From assembly GCA_003993805.1 (NCBI GenBank), contig RSEF01000021.1, positions 1,487,493-1,551,492 on the forward strand: DNA of 64,000 nt, in the 5' to 3' direction. The number at the start of each line of letters is the position of its first letter. Positions within the stretch are counted from its first letter, which is position 1. This stretch comes from Himantopus leucocephalus. Taxonomy: Eukaryota > Chordata > Aves > Charadriiformes > Recurvirostridae. Shown piece after piece: positions 12,601-22,325 of this stretch. Position numbers and translations under genes: made by a program. Under the pieces are notes generated by a model. The model was not told the DNA's origin. It did not search any database and worked only from the letters and a program-made list of their open reading frames with translations.

Positions 12601-15600
12601 GTTCCCGCACGCAGCTCTCCCGTGCCTCCCTGGCGCGCCTGCACACCGCCGGCTTCCCGGAGATCCTGGACCACAACCAGGAGCCGGTGGAAATCTCGGA
12701 GCCGGCAGACCCAGCGACTTTCAGCCTGCGGCTGGAGGAAGCCGACCCTCTGCAAGGCAACGAAATAATCCTGCAGTTCCTGGCTTTTGGCAGGTGGGAT
12801 GGCAGCTCTTTGTGGTGCCTTCTGCAGGCAGATCCCAGCGGCCTCCTCGGGGAGAGTCCTTTCCCAAAATCCCCCAACATGCTTCCCTGCTTGAGCAGAA
12901 GTCCTGGCAAAGGTGCCGCTTCTTCCAGCGCTTGCCCTGGAGGCAAAGACCTGGAGGGTTTTACAGTGATGCCCTTGTCCTTTCCAGGCATTCTTAAATC
13001 ATATTCCAATTTTTTTTTTTGTTGTATCCATTAGCCACAGTGTGGTGTCAAAGGTAGTTAATGCAGGGTGTCTCCATAAACGCATACGGAGTTGAGAAAG
13101 CTGGCATCTGTGGGGGTGGGTTTGGCTGGATAAGGCCCCACTTGTGTTTTTTTCCGTGGATGTCAATGTGCTGTGCGAAGGTAAAACGCTGCCTTTGCTG
13201 GGCTCCTCCGTTGCAGCATATGGTGGGAGACAGCTGGAATTATGAAGTTTTTTGGAAAGCCAAGGCAAACCATATGCCTGCTGTCTTCAGAGAAGTCCAA
13301 ATACTTGTGATGCTGCTGATCTTCTCTTGTTCTTCCGCCTCTCTGTGCGTGCCAAACGCACGAGGAGCTTGTGATGGGGAGGTAGCGCTGCACCATGAGC
13401 TAACCTGAACCCTGCTCTCTCCCTCAAGGGACGCCCGGGACGGCGCGGAGGGGACGTGGCCGAGGACTGTCTTCCTCACCTTCCAGTTCTACCGTTTCCC
13501 GCCGGTCACCACGTCGCGGCTGCAGCTGGTCAGCACAGACGGGGGGCCGGCGGCCGGGGCGGCTGTGCCAGCGCAGCTCCTTGTCCGGGTGAACAAGGAC
13601 GGAACCCTTGGCACTGGTAAGCTCCAGTTTTGGCACCCTCGCGCGGCTGCTCCTCTTCCATCAGTCAGATTTGGGCTTGCTTCTGGGCTGAGGAACAAGC
13701 TGGTGTCTGCTTTAATGGCAACCCTTCGCTAGTTTGCGTGGCTTATCATGAAAAACGTTCAAAATGTCCAACATGTAAAGGAAGTAAAACACTGGTAAGT
13801 GTTGGTGGCACGATTTGCACGTCGAGGCAGCCGGCTCCTGCTGCAGCTAAGTGCCTTTGGAAAGAAAGGCAACGCGTGAGAGCGCAGCGCCTGGAGTGAG
13901 CGGCTCTGGTCTGCCCAGCTGAACGCTTTTCTTTATTTCTTTCTGTGTCTTATTAAATTCTGGTCCCAAGAGACACCAAGCACTTGTGGCTGATGAATCT
14001 CCTTCTCCACACGGAGCTGTTAATGGAAGTGAGAGGGGATCTGTACAGACGGAGTGTTTCTGTGGGAGATTGCCAGTCCTGGGGGGCCTTGGACTTTACT
14101 AATTGACCGATGGGTTTGATAAGTGGAGGGGAGGGGGTGTCCGAGCAGGCACGCTTCTCTGGAGCAGAAGAGTGTCCCTGTCCCAGCTGATGTGTTGGAG
14201 CTGGCAGAAGCTCCATTTCCATGACAATGCCGCGTGTCTCGCAGGACCGCCGGGCTTGCAGCTGAAGTACATGGTGGATCCCGCTTTCCTGCGACCTGGG
14301 GAGCAGCGCTGGTTTGTGCGGTACCTGGCCGAGCACAGCCTCCAGATTGACGTCTGGGATGGGGACTCCCTGCTCCTCGTTGGGTCCGCTGCCATCAAAC
14401 TGGAGGTATTGGTTACATTGAAGGTCTCTCCCCTTAAGCCCTCGGGAGTACTAACGATGAAGGAGACCCCCTGCTTAGCGTGCAGGAGCGTTAAGGAAGA
14501 GCCTGACTTTTCCTTTGGTCCTGTGTTGCGATGCTGTTGCGTTACCCTCCTGTCTTTAGTAATCGAGCTGCTGTCAGCCCCTCTGTGTAGCCGAGACCCA
14601 TGTCAGCCTGGCAAGCCCCTAATTGCGGGATTTGTCATCTTTTCCTCAAAAGTGATGGCAAAACGTTAACTTCCTTCCCCTTCCCTGGAACTCCTGCAGT
14701 GTTCTAGGGCTAAACCCCGCTGACCTAGGACAGACAGAGACGTCCTTACCCAGACCGGGCTCCCCAGTAACTCATTACCCCTCTCCTGTCCTTGCCTTGT
14801 CCCCAGCCCCTGCTGCGCCAGGGCCGAGCAGCCGTCAGGACCCACCACGAGCTGGAGGTGGCCACGACCGAGTACGAGCCGGACGTGACGGTGATGGGCC
14901 GGGAGGCGCTGCGGCACGGTGCCCTGCGGCCCCTCGGTGTCCATGTGGTGGTGAGGGGCCGCCTCCACCTCTGCCTGGCCAACATTGGTAAGAGCCTGCT
15001 GCTGACGTGGCCAAAAGGCTTGGGTGCCAGCACCGGTGCCTCGCGGCACGCGCCCCTCGCCACGTACCTCTGGTGCCGCTCGGAGCCCCTGTCCCGGCAC
15101 CGGCTCCCTGCGGCACCAGCTGGGCTGCGGGCAGAGGCATGCGGCTCCTGGTTGTGCTTGCGGTCCCTTCCTGCTCGGCTGGAAATGCTGGCGCAAGGCG
15201 GTGGGGATGCCAGCGGTGCAGGGACGGCACCGTGCGGTTAGGTGCTAGCAAGCAGCACGGGGCTGCGGGAGAGACGGGCAGCTCACACAGGGCTATACCC
15301 GAAAGAAAACCACGCTTGTAAGAACGTTATTCTTCCCAGAACCTGCTGGGTGCTTCTATTTTATATATTTAATTTCCCATCCTATAAATGTGCAGTGACT
15401 CCAGGTTTTAAAATCTTACCTTCAGAAGAAAGATTAAGCTCCATTATAAGATATCTTAAATCATCGTTTCCATACTTTGCCTGCAAGGGGACGATAAGCT
15501 CCTGGGAAGGAGAATCTGAGATTCACAACCCAGGGAGAGGTTTAACTCACAACTGGCACAAGGAAGGAGAGAGGAACCAGAGTCGCTGCACCACGACACC

Positions 15601-18600
15601 ACTGCCCTTTGATTGGGGTTTTTTTTTCCCTGGCCTCTTTTTTTAAAGTTCAAAATACTGTGGTTAAAAGCAGTATTGAAAAGGTTGGTGCCCCTGCCCG
15701 AAGGATGGGGACGGATTTCTCGGCCGAGTAAATACCGGTGGGTTTTCAGCCTTGTCCGGCGCTGCTGGGCACAGCCTTGGTGGGAGCACGAGTGGCAGCA
15801 GCAGCAGCAGGGAGATGCAGCGGCGCGTGTCTGTGCTGGCGGCAGCACCGCAGCCCAGGGATGGAGAACGCAGAAATGAAATCCAGAGCTGGTTTAGGTG
15901 CTCGGCGGTGAATTGCTCGGGATTGCGCTGTGCCTTTCATGCTGCTCTGTCTCTGGGCGGACGGCTGTGTGGTGGCAACAGCAACAGGCTCTGGGGGGAG
16001 CGCCGTAGGGATCGCAGAGTGTCGTTAGCAACCAGATTTTTGCTCCTGCTTTGTTAAATTGTCTGTAAGGAGCTGCAGTGGGGATAAAAATTTGCAGTAG
16101 ATTTTATAATGATGAAAAGCAGATAGTTTCTGCTCACCCCCTTCTCTGCTCCTGGCAGGCCGCCCGTGTGAGGAGACTCCGGGGCAGCTGCCGTCACCGC
16201 TGCCATCCCGCTCCCGCCTGGTGCCTGTGCCGGATGGCGCCAGCAGCATCCCGGCCGGCAACTGCCTCTCCCTCAACGCCACCGGTGGTGAGTCCTGCTG
16301 GGCTGAGGCTCGGCTTGTCCCTCCGCTTGGGTTTGGGTTGGCAAGGTCTCTGCTGCCGTGGTGCCGGCGCTGTGCCCCCCACTGTGGGGTGGCTGCCCCC
16401 TCCAGCGCTCCCCTTCCAGCCTTGCGGCATCACGGGGACCCTCGGGCCCCACTAGTGGGGGTGCCACGCTGGTGCCACGGTGCTGTCCCCGCAGGCAGGC
16501 GGGTGTCACGGGCACGGAGGCTGGCTGAGGTGGACGGCGAGCTGGCGGCTGCGCTGTGCAGCCCCCGGCCGGAGGCAAGGATGGCCCCCCCGGCTGTCCC
16601 TGGGGAGGCCACGGCTGCCCGCCGGCGCAAGCTGCGGCGCATGGCGCTGGTGCGGCAGCAGGAAGATGCCAGCGGCGGGAAGACACCCCAGCTCTCGGTG
16701 AGGAGAGGGGCATCATGGGCCGGGGATGCCACGGTGGCCCCATGCTTATGGTCCCCTCCCTCCTGGCAGGGCTGGCAGGAGCAGCGTGCCCGGCACGTGC
16801 GGGAGCTGCAGATCATCGAAGCCTACCGGGAGCACGTCAAGGGCGAGAGCATCTCCCGGGTGCTCAGCCAGGCCATCACCGCCACCCACACCGTGCACGC
16901 CGTGCTGGGGACTGCTGAGTTCTTTGAGTTCACCTTGAAGAACCCCTACGGCGTCCAGCACACTGTGACCATCGAGGTCGTCCACCCGGAGCTCAGGTGG
17001 GGCTGAAGTGGGGGTCTCCCTTTACGTGTATAGGGAGACAGGGGGGTGGCACCAGCTCCCGACCAGTGCTCACCAGCATCTCTGCCGCTCATTCTCAGTG
17101 TCATACTGGACCCGAGAGAGTGGCGCCACTTCAAGGAACTGACCAAGAGCGTTACACCAGTGGAGGAGGAGATGTTCCACCTCCGTGATGACCTCAGGCC
17201 TCAGGTCTACCTGCGCCCCAACGAGACCGTCCGCATCCCCTTCAAATACCAAACCTTCTCTGCAGACCCCGCCGTTGTCGCGGCGCAGGTATGTGCAGAC
17301 TCCCATTTTGAGGTGTTGCTGGTAGGAAGCGTTTCCCTCAGCTGTGTGTGCCTACGTAGCGCAGGGTGGAACGGCCACGGGGAGCACTGCGCAGCCGTAG
17401 CCGTGCTGCATCCTGAGGCAACCTGCTCTTGCACCCTGCAGGGGCCGGCTGGGCTGGGCACCGGTGCCGACACGGTTCCCCGCTCCCTGGGGAACACCGG
17501 GGCAGCCAGGCGGACAAAGCACATCCAGGTGAGGGCGGGGGGTGAAAACGCCGCTCGAGGGGCTGCGTGGGAGGAGAAGCATCACTCTTGCAAAACTCCA
17601 TTCCTCTCCCGCTGGCCCCCTGGGACAGGTCTCCTTCCAGGTGAGCGGAGGGAAGCCCATCGCGCTCCTGCGGGTGAAGGTGGAGCCGCAGCCCCATGTG
17701 GTGGACCAGACATTCCGCTTCTACCACCCGGAGCTCACCTTCCTGAAGAAGACCATTCGGCTGCCCCCCTGGCACACGCTCCCCGGTGAGCCCGCGGTGT
17801 GCCTGGTGGGGGCTCGGGCTCTTCCTTGTTAGTTCATAGGGGCCTTCCTGGAGGTGCAGCAGCATCCAGAGGGCACATCTCAGATTCCTCACCCTTTCAC
17901 AGCCTTGGGCTCCTCGCTTGCTCTTCATCTGCCTGCCTGCGTTAATTTTGTACTTAATTCCCTGCACCAGTACGCCTGTGTAGTTTGCTCGTAGCCCAGC
18001 GTAAGGGTCTGTGGCTGCGTGGGGTGCAGCGTCGCAAGCACAGAGAAAACGCTGAATATGGTTTCATCTTGGTCTCTCTCCTCCGCAGGCGCGCCGGTGG
18101 GGATGCCGGGGGGGGAGCCCGAGATGTTTGTTCGCTGCAGTGACCCTGACATCATTTGCGAAACCAAAAATATGGTACGGGTTATACTTTGGCATCAGTC
18201 TGTCCTTTGTGTCCTTCTGCTGTGGGTTGTTTTTGTCGGCAGAGGAATGACTTGCACCCACGGAGCATCCCCATTTATCAGCCCCTGTAGTGAAGCGCTG
18301 GCAGTGATGAAGCCAGAATTGCCCTTTATTCCCAATTAAAAGGAGCCGCATTGTTTTTGCGGTAGAAGCTGAATGTTGCACCTTATCGCATTGTGCAGCA
18401 GCCTGTACTCGCTTGTTCTTTTGAGCAAACACCAGATGATTAAGACGCTGGGGAAAAGCAGCCTTTTGTCGGGCGTGGGATAGACCTTCCCTGCTGCTCG
18501 GGGTGTCGGCGGCTGCTGGAGGCGTGCGGCGGGGGGACGGCACGTCCTCTGAGCGCACGCAGGAGCATCTCTCTCTGCCGGGTGATGCTGGGGCGGTGCG

Positions 18601-21600
18601 GGGGGCCGTGCCAGGCTGGGGTCGTCTTTGGGCTGAGCGTAGCCGTGGCTCTGCCTCCCTCCCCAAGCGCAGCCCTTGCTGTGCGATGCCCAGCGCGGGT
18701 TTCCTGCGCTTGCTTTGCAGCTGGGGGAGGTAGACAGGAGAAATAAACTTGGGCACATACTTGCAGATGTTGACGAAGGATAGCTGCTAATTGCCATTGC
18801 AGGAACGTGTTAGTATGGTAATTGGATTACGGCTTGTTAGAAAACTTGGGGAAAATTTGCCAAAATTTGATTACAGATGCAGACCTGGAATGCGATAGTC
18901 ATTTGTATCCTCTTTTGTAATTAAAAATACTGGAAGAGCTCAGCCAAGCTGTATAATAACTTAATAACATAGTTTAACTAGATGCTGAAAGCATCTGCTT
19001 TTGTAAGTGGGTTGGTGGCGGGTTTTTCCGTTAATGGGAAGTAAACCCTGGAGTCCTCATTAGCTGGTTTGATCTCGAGGTTAACTGTTGGAATGATGCT
19101 CTGATTTCTGCATGCAGGGGCCCGGGGAGCCGCAGGACATCTTCTTAAAAGTAGCCGGAGGACCCAGCCCGCAGATCAAAAAGTTCTTTGTTGCTATTTA
19201 TGTGTAAGTAGCACAACCCCAAAAAAGTGCGAAACACCCCACGTATGTGGCGGGGCAGGAGGGGAGCTTGTGCCGCCCTGTCCGTGCTTGCAGCTTCCTG
19301 AGCACGGCTGGCTTCGCCCAGCAGCAGGAAGCCGGGCAGGCGGCTTCCCAAAATGTTTGCAGCTCAGGGTTTTACATCATTCTCCTCTGAATAATCCCTG
19401 GCCAGAGCGTCTCTGGTGTGCACGCTAATGCCTGCTGAGCCAGCCGGGCTACCTCTGCCTCAGATGATGCTTTCGGAACGGGTGGGACCGAATTGGGTTC
19501 CGTAGTAGGAGCCGTCGGTGAGCCCCGTCCGTCTGTCTTTGCTGCAGGGACGCCTGGCTGGCGGCACCCGTCCAGATCTGGCAGTTCTACCTGCACTCGC
19601 TGCAGCGCCTGGACGTCAGCTGCACGGCCGGGCAGCTCGCCCGCCTCTCCCTGCTGCTGCGCGGCACCCCGGCCCCGCGGAGGGTGCGGGCGTTCACCTC
19701 CCACCCCCAGGAGCTGGAGGTAACCCTGCCGGCGGGCACGGGGCTGGCGAGGGCCTTTGTGGTGGCGGTGAGCGCGGGACTGTCCTGGACCAGCCCGGTG
19801 AAAGCCCCTCCAGAAAGGGAAAGGCAGCCCACTCGGAATTACGAACAATTTACTGCTGTAAAGTGTTTGCGATAATTATCTTTTGATTAGAGCTGTCATG
19901 TGTAGGATCATCGGCACGAAACCCCGGAGGGCAAATTATCTGCGTTAATGAGACCATCTGAAGACTAACAATTTCCTTAGAATTCATTTGGCCGTAATTG
20001 CGAGTGTGAATAATAAAAGGCACAAAAACTCCATCGCTGTCCCGTAAACAAAAGCAGGAGTCTCCCCGGGTGAAGCCTGCGAGGGGAGGGAGTCCCCGGG
20101 CTGGGGAGGAGCTGGCTCTCCCCAAGCGGCTCTTGTCCTTCCCAACACGCCGCCAGTCCAGGTGTGTTCATGTAGGTGGGATTCAATAGTGGTGGCAGAG
20201 GCGCACAGGTTTTTAAGAGCAGTCAGGTCTAGTTTATACTCTGAGCTGGACATCATAGAGGTGCGATAGGCCCCCAGAGGTGACTGCAGCTCCTGGTGTT
20301 GGTTTCCGCAGGTGGATCCGGACGGTGCCTTCCTTCTCCCTCCCAACGGCATCCAGGACCTGTATGTCGGTGTGCGGCCTCGGCGGGCTGGCAGCAGGTT
20401 CATCTACCTCAACCTGGTGGATGTGGAGTCCCACCAGCTGGTGTCCTCCTGGCTGCTCTGCCTGTCCTGCAGGCAGCCCCTCATCTCCAAGGTACAGTGG
20501 CTCTTGCGCCAGAAAAACACGGTGACGGTGCTGGACTGGTGGTCGTGCTCTGGCCAATAGCCCGGGGCTGTCTCCTGCTTCTTCCTTTCTTTACATCTGT
20601 GGGGTTTTTGACACTTGTCACCCTGAGCACACATTTGGCTCTCCGGTGCTCGAATAATCTCACTGAAGACCATGGTAAAATGTCTTTCGGGCTGTTTTGA
20701 AGGCAGTCCCATGCTGAGGACTGTCAACTCTGAAGTATTCTGGGTTGTGAAATTAAAGCTACAGCATGCTGCTTTCTATTAGCACTGTGCTGGCGGAGGG
20801 CTTGCCTCAAAGATAGAAAATTAGATTTCCTGGCTAATGTGTTCCTTTTAAATATGTTTTCCTGAAACCCTCGGTACCAAGGGAAGTTCAGATCGGCATT
20901 TAAACCCATGTCCCAGGGTCCTGCCAAGTGCCAGCCCACCTCCTGGTGCCGTGGGGCGTTATCAGAGTGAGCGCCGCGTCTCTCCCTGTGGATGTCCATT
21001 AATTAGCTGGAGAATGAGCTGGCCGGTCCCAGCTGCTCCCCTGGCCCTTGGTTGTTCGGGCTTGTAATTACTTCTGTGAACGTGCCGGTGCCAGCAGCAG
21101 TGCGAGGAGAATGCTTTCACTCGAAGGTGGTTTCTGTGTACCTGCTGGCAGAGATCAATCAAGTGTAGGGTGGAGAAGGAGGGGACAAAAGGGAATGTGC
21201 CCCCCACAACGTCCCTGTGGCGCATCTGTGCAGGAGGCGATTCTCCATAGTATGTTTGGGGGAGAGCCTGTGGTTCCCTCTGACCTCCCCCGCAGTCTGT
21301 GCCACCTCTGCCATGGCTTGTGCTCGACCCACAGGCGTTCGAGATCTCACTCCCGGCGGGAGGCGGGAGAGGCTGCAACAAGCGCATCACCTACACCAAC
21401 CCCTACCCCTCGCCCAGACTCTACTTCTTGTGCACCAACCGGCCCGACCTCCTGCAGTTCAAGGAGGACTCCTTCGAGGTACGTCCTCCTGCCACCGGTC
21501 CCCCCCTGCCCTCATCCAGCTGGACCAGGCGGTGCGCGGAGCAGCGCTCGGTGGATGCAGGGCATGGCGCGATGCTCGGCAGCCGCGGGCTGTGCTGCTG

Positions 21601-21831
21601 CAGGAGCGCCGTGCTCGCCTGCGGAGGGTGGGCACATCGAGGGCTCCGCGCCGGGTCCTGCCGCTTCTCCTCCCGCCTGTTCTCCCGCAGGTCGCCGGTG
21701 GGGAGGTGTACACCATCGGCTTGCGGTTCGCCCCGAGCCAGAGCGCGGGTGAGGAGGAGATCCTGATTCACATCAACGACCACGAGGACAAGAACGAGGA
21801 AACCTTCTGTGTGAAGGTCCTCTACCAGTGA
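310..21831 (+). CDS. NPHP4: NPHP4 (nephrocystin-4), complete coding region, 28 coding exons
   Basis: Nephrocystin-4 is a scaffold of the ciliary transition zone. With NPHP1 and RPGRIP1L it forms a module gating entry of proteins into the cilium, and loss in humans causes nephronophthisis type 4 (known for the family). I assembled 28 exons by matching each conserved segment and choosing GT-AG borders that keep phase. Together they give 4188 nt, i.e. 1395 residues plus TGA, against 1426 in human. Recognisable segments run in order: [163 protein letters not shown] and [15 protein letters not shown]. The N-terminal and middle parts are proline-rich and divergent, and the last third is the most conserved. 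The largest introns are 10 (2313 bp), 8 (2024) and 2 (1963); the smallest is intron 18 (72). No break or internal stop was seen. Orthology is near certain; single splice borders are inferred. Confidence 0.96.
1038..1169 (+). CDS. NPHP4: NPHP4 coding exon 2 (residues 46-89)
   Basis: Acceptor ccttgcag, donor gtaggg, phase 0 on both sides. Carries the conserved [13 protein letters not shown] block. The N-terminal side of this exon is about seven residues shorter than human; no in-phase upstream acceptor restores them. Confidence 0.93.
2276..2319. repeat. 18-bp tandem repeat, 2.4 copies, in intron 2
   Basis: The unit CCCCGTGGTATCGCATCC occurs twice without mismatch and is followed by a partial copy CCCCGTGG. 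The perfect identity suggests a recent duplication. No function visible. Confidence 0.85.
3133..3305 (+). CDS. NPHP4: NPHP4 coding exon 3 (residues 90-147)
   Basis: Acceptor catcccag. Encodes [20 protein letters not shown] and [11 protein letters not shown]. The donor gtaggt at 3306 (phase 2) is preferred over gtgtag at 3304, because only it gives the right frame into exon 4 (DRVLKLYHG). Confidence 0.9.
3614..3678 (+). CDS. NPHP4: NPHP4 coding exon 4 (residues 147-168)
   Basis: A 65-nt exon encoding [20 protein letters not shown], one of the best conserved NPHP4 blocks. Acceptor gctttcag; donor gtaagc at 3679, phase 1. Confidence 0.93.
3947..4102 (+). CDS. NPHP4: NPHP4 coding exon 5 (residues 169-220)
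   Basis: Acceptor ttcttcag. Encodes [20 protein letters not shown] and [10 protein letters not shown]. Donor gtaagg at 4103, phase 1. Confidence 0.93.
5052..5188 (+). CDS. NPHP4: NPHP4 coding exon 6 (residues 221-266)
   Basis: Acceptor cttttcag. Encodes [17 protein letters not shown], the acidic conserved segment. Donor gtactg at 5189, phase 0. Confidence 0.92.
5319..5341. repeat. Poly(T) tract in intron 6
   Basis: Two T runs separated by one C. No retroposon body could be recognised beside it. Confidence 0.7.
5740..5906 (+). CDS. NPHP4: NPHP4 coding exon 7 (residues 267-321)
   Basis: Acceptor tgtcgcag. Encodes [20 protein letters not shown] and [10 protein letters not shown]. Donor gtaagg at 5907, phase 2. 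Only 83 bp of intron follow before exon 8. Confidence 0.93.
5990..6116 (+). CDS. NPHP4: NPHP4 coding exon 8 (residues 322-364)
   Basis: Acceptor cggcgcag. Encodes [20 protein letters not shown] and FQLEYV. Donor gtaggg at 6117, phase 0. Confidence 0.92.
8141..8323 (+). CDS. NPHP4: NPHP4 coding exon 9 (residues 365-425)
   Basis: Acceptor ccccccag after a C-rich tract. Encodes [13 protein letters not shown] and VVLPLRGG. Donor gtaagg at 8324, phase 0. Confidence 0.92.
8797..8816 (+). other. Strong G-quadruplex candidate in intron 9
   Basis: A run of eight G is followed by three GGG tracts, each separated by a single T. Four or more G tracts with one-base loops on the sense strand could fold in DNA and in the pre-mRNA. 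It lies about 250 bases upstream of exon 10. No folding was computed. Confidence 0.6.
9063..9192 (+). CDS. NPHP4: NPHP4 coding exon 10 (residues 426-468)
   Basis: Acceptor caatttcag. Encodes [19 protein letters not shown] and then the poorly conserved S/P-rich start of the linker. Donor gtgagt at 9193, phase 1. Confidence 0.9.
11506..11552 (+). CDS. NPHP4: NPHP4 coding exon 11, 47-nt micro-exon (residues 469-484)
   Basis: Acceptor tctccgcag, donor gtaagt at 11553. Encodes only [16 protein letters not shown], matching the proline-rich linker before the conserved GLS-SQL motif of exon 12. Phases (1 in, 0 out) are exactly those needed. It lies between introns of 2313 and 733 bp. Confidence 0.85.
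12286..12497 (+). CDS. NPHP4: NPHP4 coding exon 12 (residues 485-554)
   Basis: Acceptor ccccccag. Encodes [17 protein letters not shown] and [13 protein letters not shown]. Donor gtgatg at 12498, phase 2. Confidence 0.9.
12602..12793 (+). CDS. NPHP4: NPHP4 coding exon 13 (residues 555-618)
   Basis: Acceptor ctccatcag. Encodes [15 protein letters not shown] and [15 protein letters not shown]. Donor gtggga at 12794, phase 2. Confidence 0.92.
13429..13616 (+). CDS. NPHP4: NPHP4 coding exon 14 (residues 619-681)
   Basis: Uses an AAG acceptor (ccctcaag), acceptable but weaker than CAG. Encodes [20 protein letters not shown] and [10 protein letters not shown]. Donor gtaagc at 13617, phase 1. Confidence 0.9.
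14245..14405 (+). CDS. NPHP4: NPHP4 coding exon 15 (residues 682-735)
   Basis: Acceptor tctcgcag. Encodes [16 protein letters not shown] and the C2-like strand [18 protein letters not shown]. The donor gtattg at 14406 is non-ideal at +3 to +6 but gives phase 0 continuity. Confidence 0.92.
14807..14987 (+). CDS. NPHP4: NPHP4 coding exon 16 (residues 736-795)
   Basis: Acceptor gtccccag. Encodes [22 protein letters not shown] and [14 protein letters not shown]. Donor gtaaga at 14988, phase 1. Confidence 0.93.
16159..16287 (+). CDS. NPHP4: NPHP4 coding exon 17 (residues 796-838)
   Basis: Acceptor cctggcag. Encodes a low-complexity S/P-rich linker ([17 protein letters not shown]). Identity rests on phase (1 in, 1 out) and the conserved P-S-R-S-R string. 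Donor gtgagt at 16288. Confidence 0.88.
16495..16697 (+). CDS. NPHP4: NPHP4 coding exon 18 (residues 839-906)
   Basis: Acceptor ccccgcag. Encodes [16 protein letters not shown] and the basic [16 protein letters not shown] stretch. Donor gtgagg at 16698, phase 0. Followed by the smallest intron (72 bp). Confidence 0.9.
16770..16996 (+). CDS. NPHP4: NPHP4 coding exon 19 (residues 907-981)
   Basis: Acceptor cctggcag. Encodes [20 protein letters not shown] and [20 protein letters not shown], the first strands of the C-terminal Ig/MSP-like array. Donor gtgggg at 16997, phase 2. Confidence 0.94.
17099..17288 (+). CDS. NPHP4: NPHP4 coding exon 20 (residues 982-1045)
   Basis: Acceptor attctcag. Encodes [26 protein letters not shown] and [20 protein letters not shown]. 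Donor gtatgt at 17289, phase 0. Confidence 0.94.
17442..17528 (+). CDS. NPHP4: NPHP4 coding exon 21 (residues 1046-1074)
   Basis: Acceptor accctgcag. Encodes a variable linker ending in TKHIQ, where human has a comparable TKH motif. Phase 0 both sides, donor gtgagg at 17529. Confidence 0.88.
17629..17785 (+). CDS. NPHP4: NPHP4 coding exon 22 (residues 1075-1126)
   Basis: Acceptor gggacag. Encodes [37 protein letters not shown] and [11 protein letters not shown]. An in-exon gtgagc at 17641 is not used as donor, because the conserved protein runs straight through it. Donor gtgagc at 17786, phase 1. Confidence 0.95.
18089..18174 (+). CDS. NPHP4: NPHP4 coding exon 23 (residues 1127-1155)
   Basis: Acceptor ctccgcag. 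Encodes [12 protein letters not shown] and [15 protein letters not shown]. Donor gtacgg at 18175, phase 0. Confidence 0.94.
19118..19203 (+). CDS. NPHP4: NPHP4 coding exon 24 (residues 1156-1183)
   Basis: Acceptor gcatgcag. Encodes [20 protein letters not shown] and KKFFVAIY. Donor gtaagt at 19204, phase 2. Confidence 0.94.
19548..19719 (+). CDS. NPHP4: NPHP4 coding exon 25 (residues 1184-1241)
   Basis: Acceptor ttgctgcag. Encodes [24 protein letters not shown] and [13 protein letters not shown]. Donor gtaacc at 19720, phase 0. Confidence 0.94.
20312..20491 (+). CDS. NPHP4: NPHP4 coding exon 26 (residues 1242-1301)
   Basis: Acceptor tttccgcag. Encodes [37 protein letters not shown] and CRQPLISK. 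Donor gtacag at 20492, phase 0. Confidence 0.95.
21335..21478 (+). CDS. NPHP4: NPHP4 coding exon 27 (residues 1302-1349)
   Basis: Acceptor acccacag. Encodes [29 protein letters not shown] and [10 protein letters not shown]. Donor gtacgt at 21479, phase 0. Confidence 0.95.
21691..21831 (+). CDS. NPHP4: NPHP4 terminal coding exon 28 (residues 1350-1395 and stop)
   Basis: Acceptor tcccgcag. Encodes [33 protein letters not shown] and the C-terminus [11 protein letters not shown] stop at 21829-21831, at the position expected from human. Confidence 0.96.
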   Translation, partial: VAGGEVYTIGLRFAPSQSAGEEEILIHINDHEDKNEETFCVKVLYQ

Positions 21832-22325
21832 GTCCGCCCGCCCGCCACAGCAAAGCAGCAGGTCCTGCACTGTCCGGCAGCGCCGCCTCAGGGACGCACG
21901 CGTCTCTCTCGGACTTCTCGTCTCCACGTTTTCTCTGAATTCTCCTCGGCCACGTTGTTTGCAGACAGGGGGTGGTGAGCTCGGTCCCCTCGTAGTCGCC
22001 CCGCCAAGCCGGGAGGTCTTGGTGGCTGCCGGGATCCCCGGGCATTGCCGGGAGTGCCGGTGATGCCACGCAGCTCCGTCTGCTCAAATCGGGGAGGGCG
22101 AATGTATTTGCTACCACGCAGGATGTCTTTATTTTTGTTAAGCGTTACTATATTTTGGGTATGTTGGAATCTTTTTTTAACTTAAAAAGTTTGCAGATCT
22201 GATTCTGCAGAATATTTTTAAAGTATTTTATATTCTACACTGAGTTTTGCACACACTGAAGCAGTTTTCTGGGATTTTTAATACTTTTTACTCATCCTTG
22301 ATCAATTAAACTTGCGGCACAGAAC
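21832..22325 (+). other. NPHP4: NPHP4 3' untranslated region (inferred end)
   Basis: About 300 bases of GC-rich sequence turn into an AU-rich stretch (22120-22310) with poly-U runs and ATATTTT elements, then the ATTAAA hexamer. No AATAAA lies between the stop codon and 22305. The cleavage site is estimated at 15-20 bases past the hexamer. Confidence 0.6.
22305..22310 (+). terminator. NPHP4: ATTAAA polyadenylation signal
   Basis: Common variant of the poly(A) signal, 474 bases after the stop. It follows U-rich sequence and is followed by a G/U-rich stretch from 22330 (agagtgtggcgg). It is the first plausible signal for NPHP4 and is not proven. Confidence 0.6.

Noticed and set aside
12029..12997. 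Plus-strand open frame of 322 codons overlapping NPHP4 exons 12-13
   Set aside because: It is a different frame of the NPHP4 locus; the conserved protein is read in other frames with clear splice sites.
17641..17646. gtgagc donor-like site inside exon 22
   Set aside because: Using it would delete the highly conserved block through [14 protein letters not shown]; the conserved protein continues across it.
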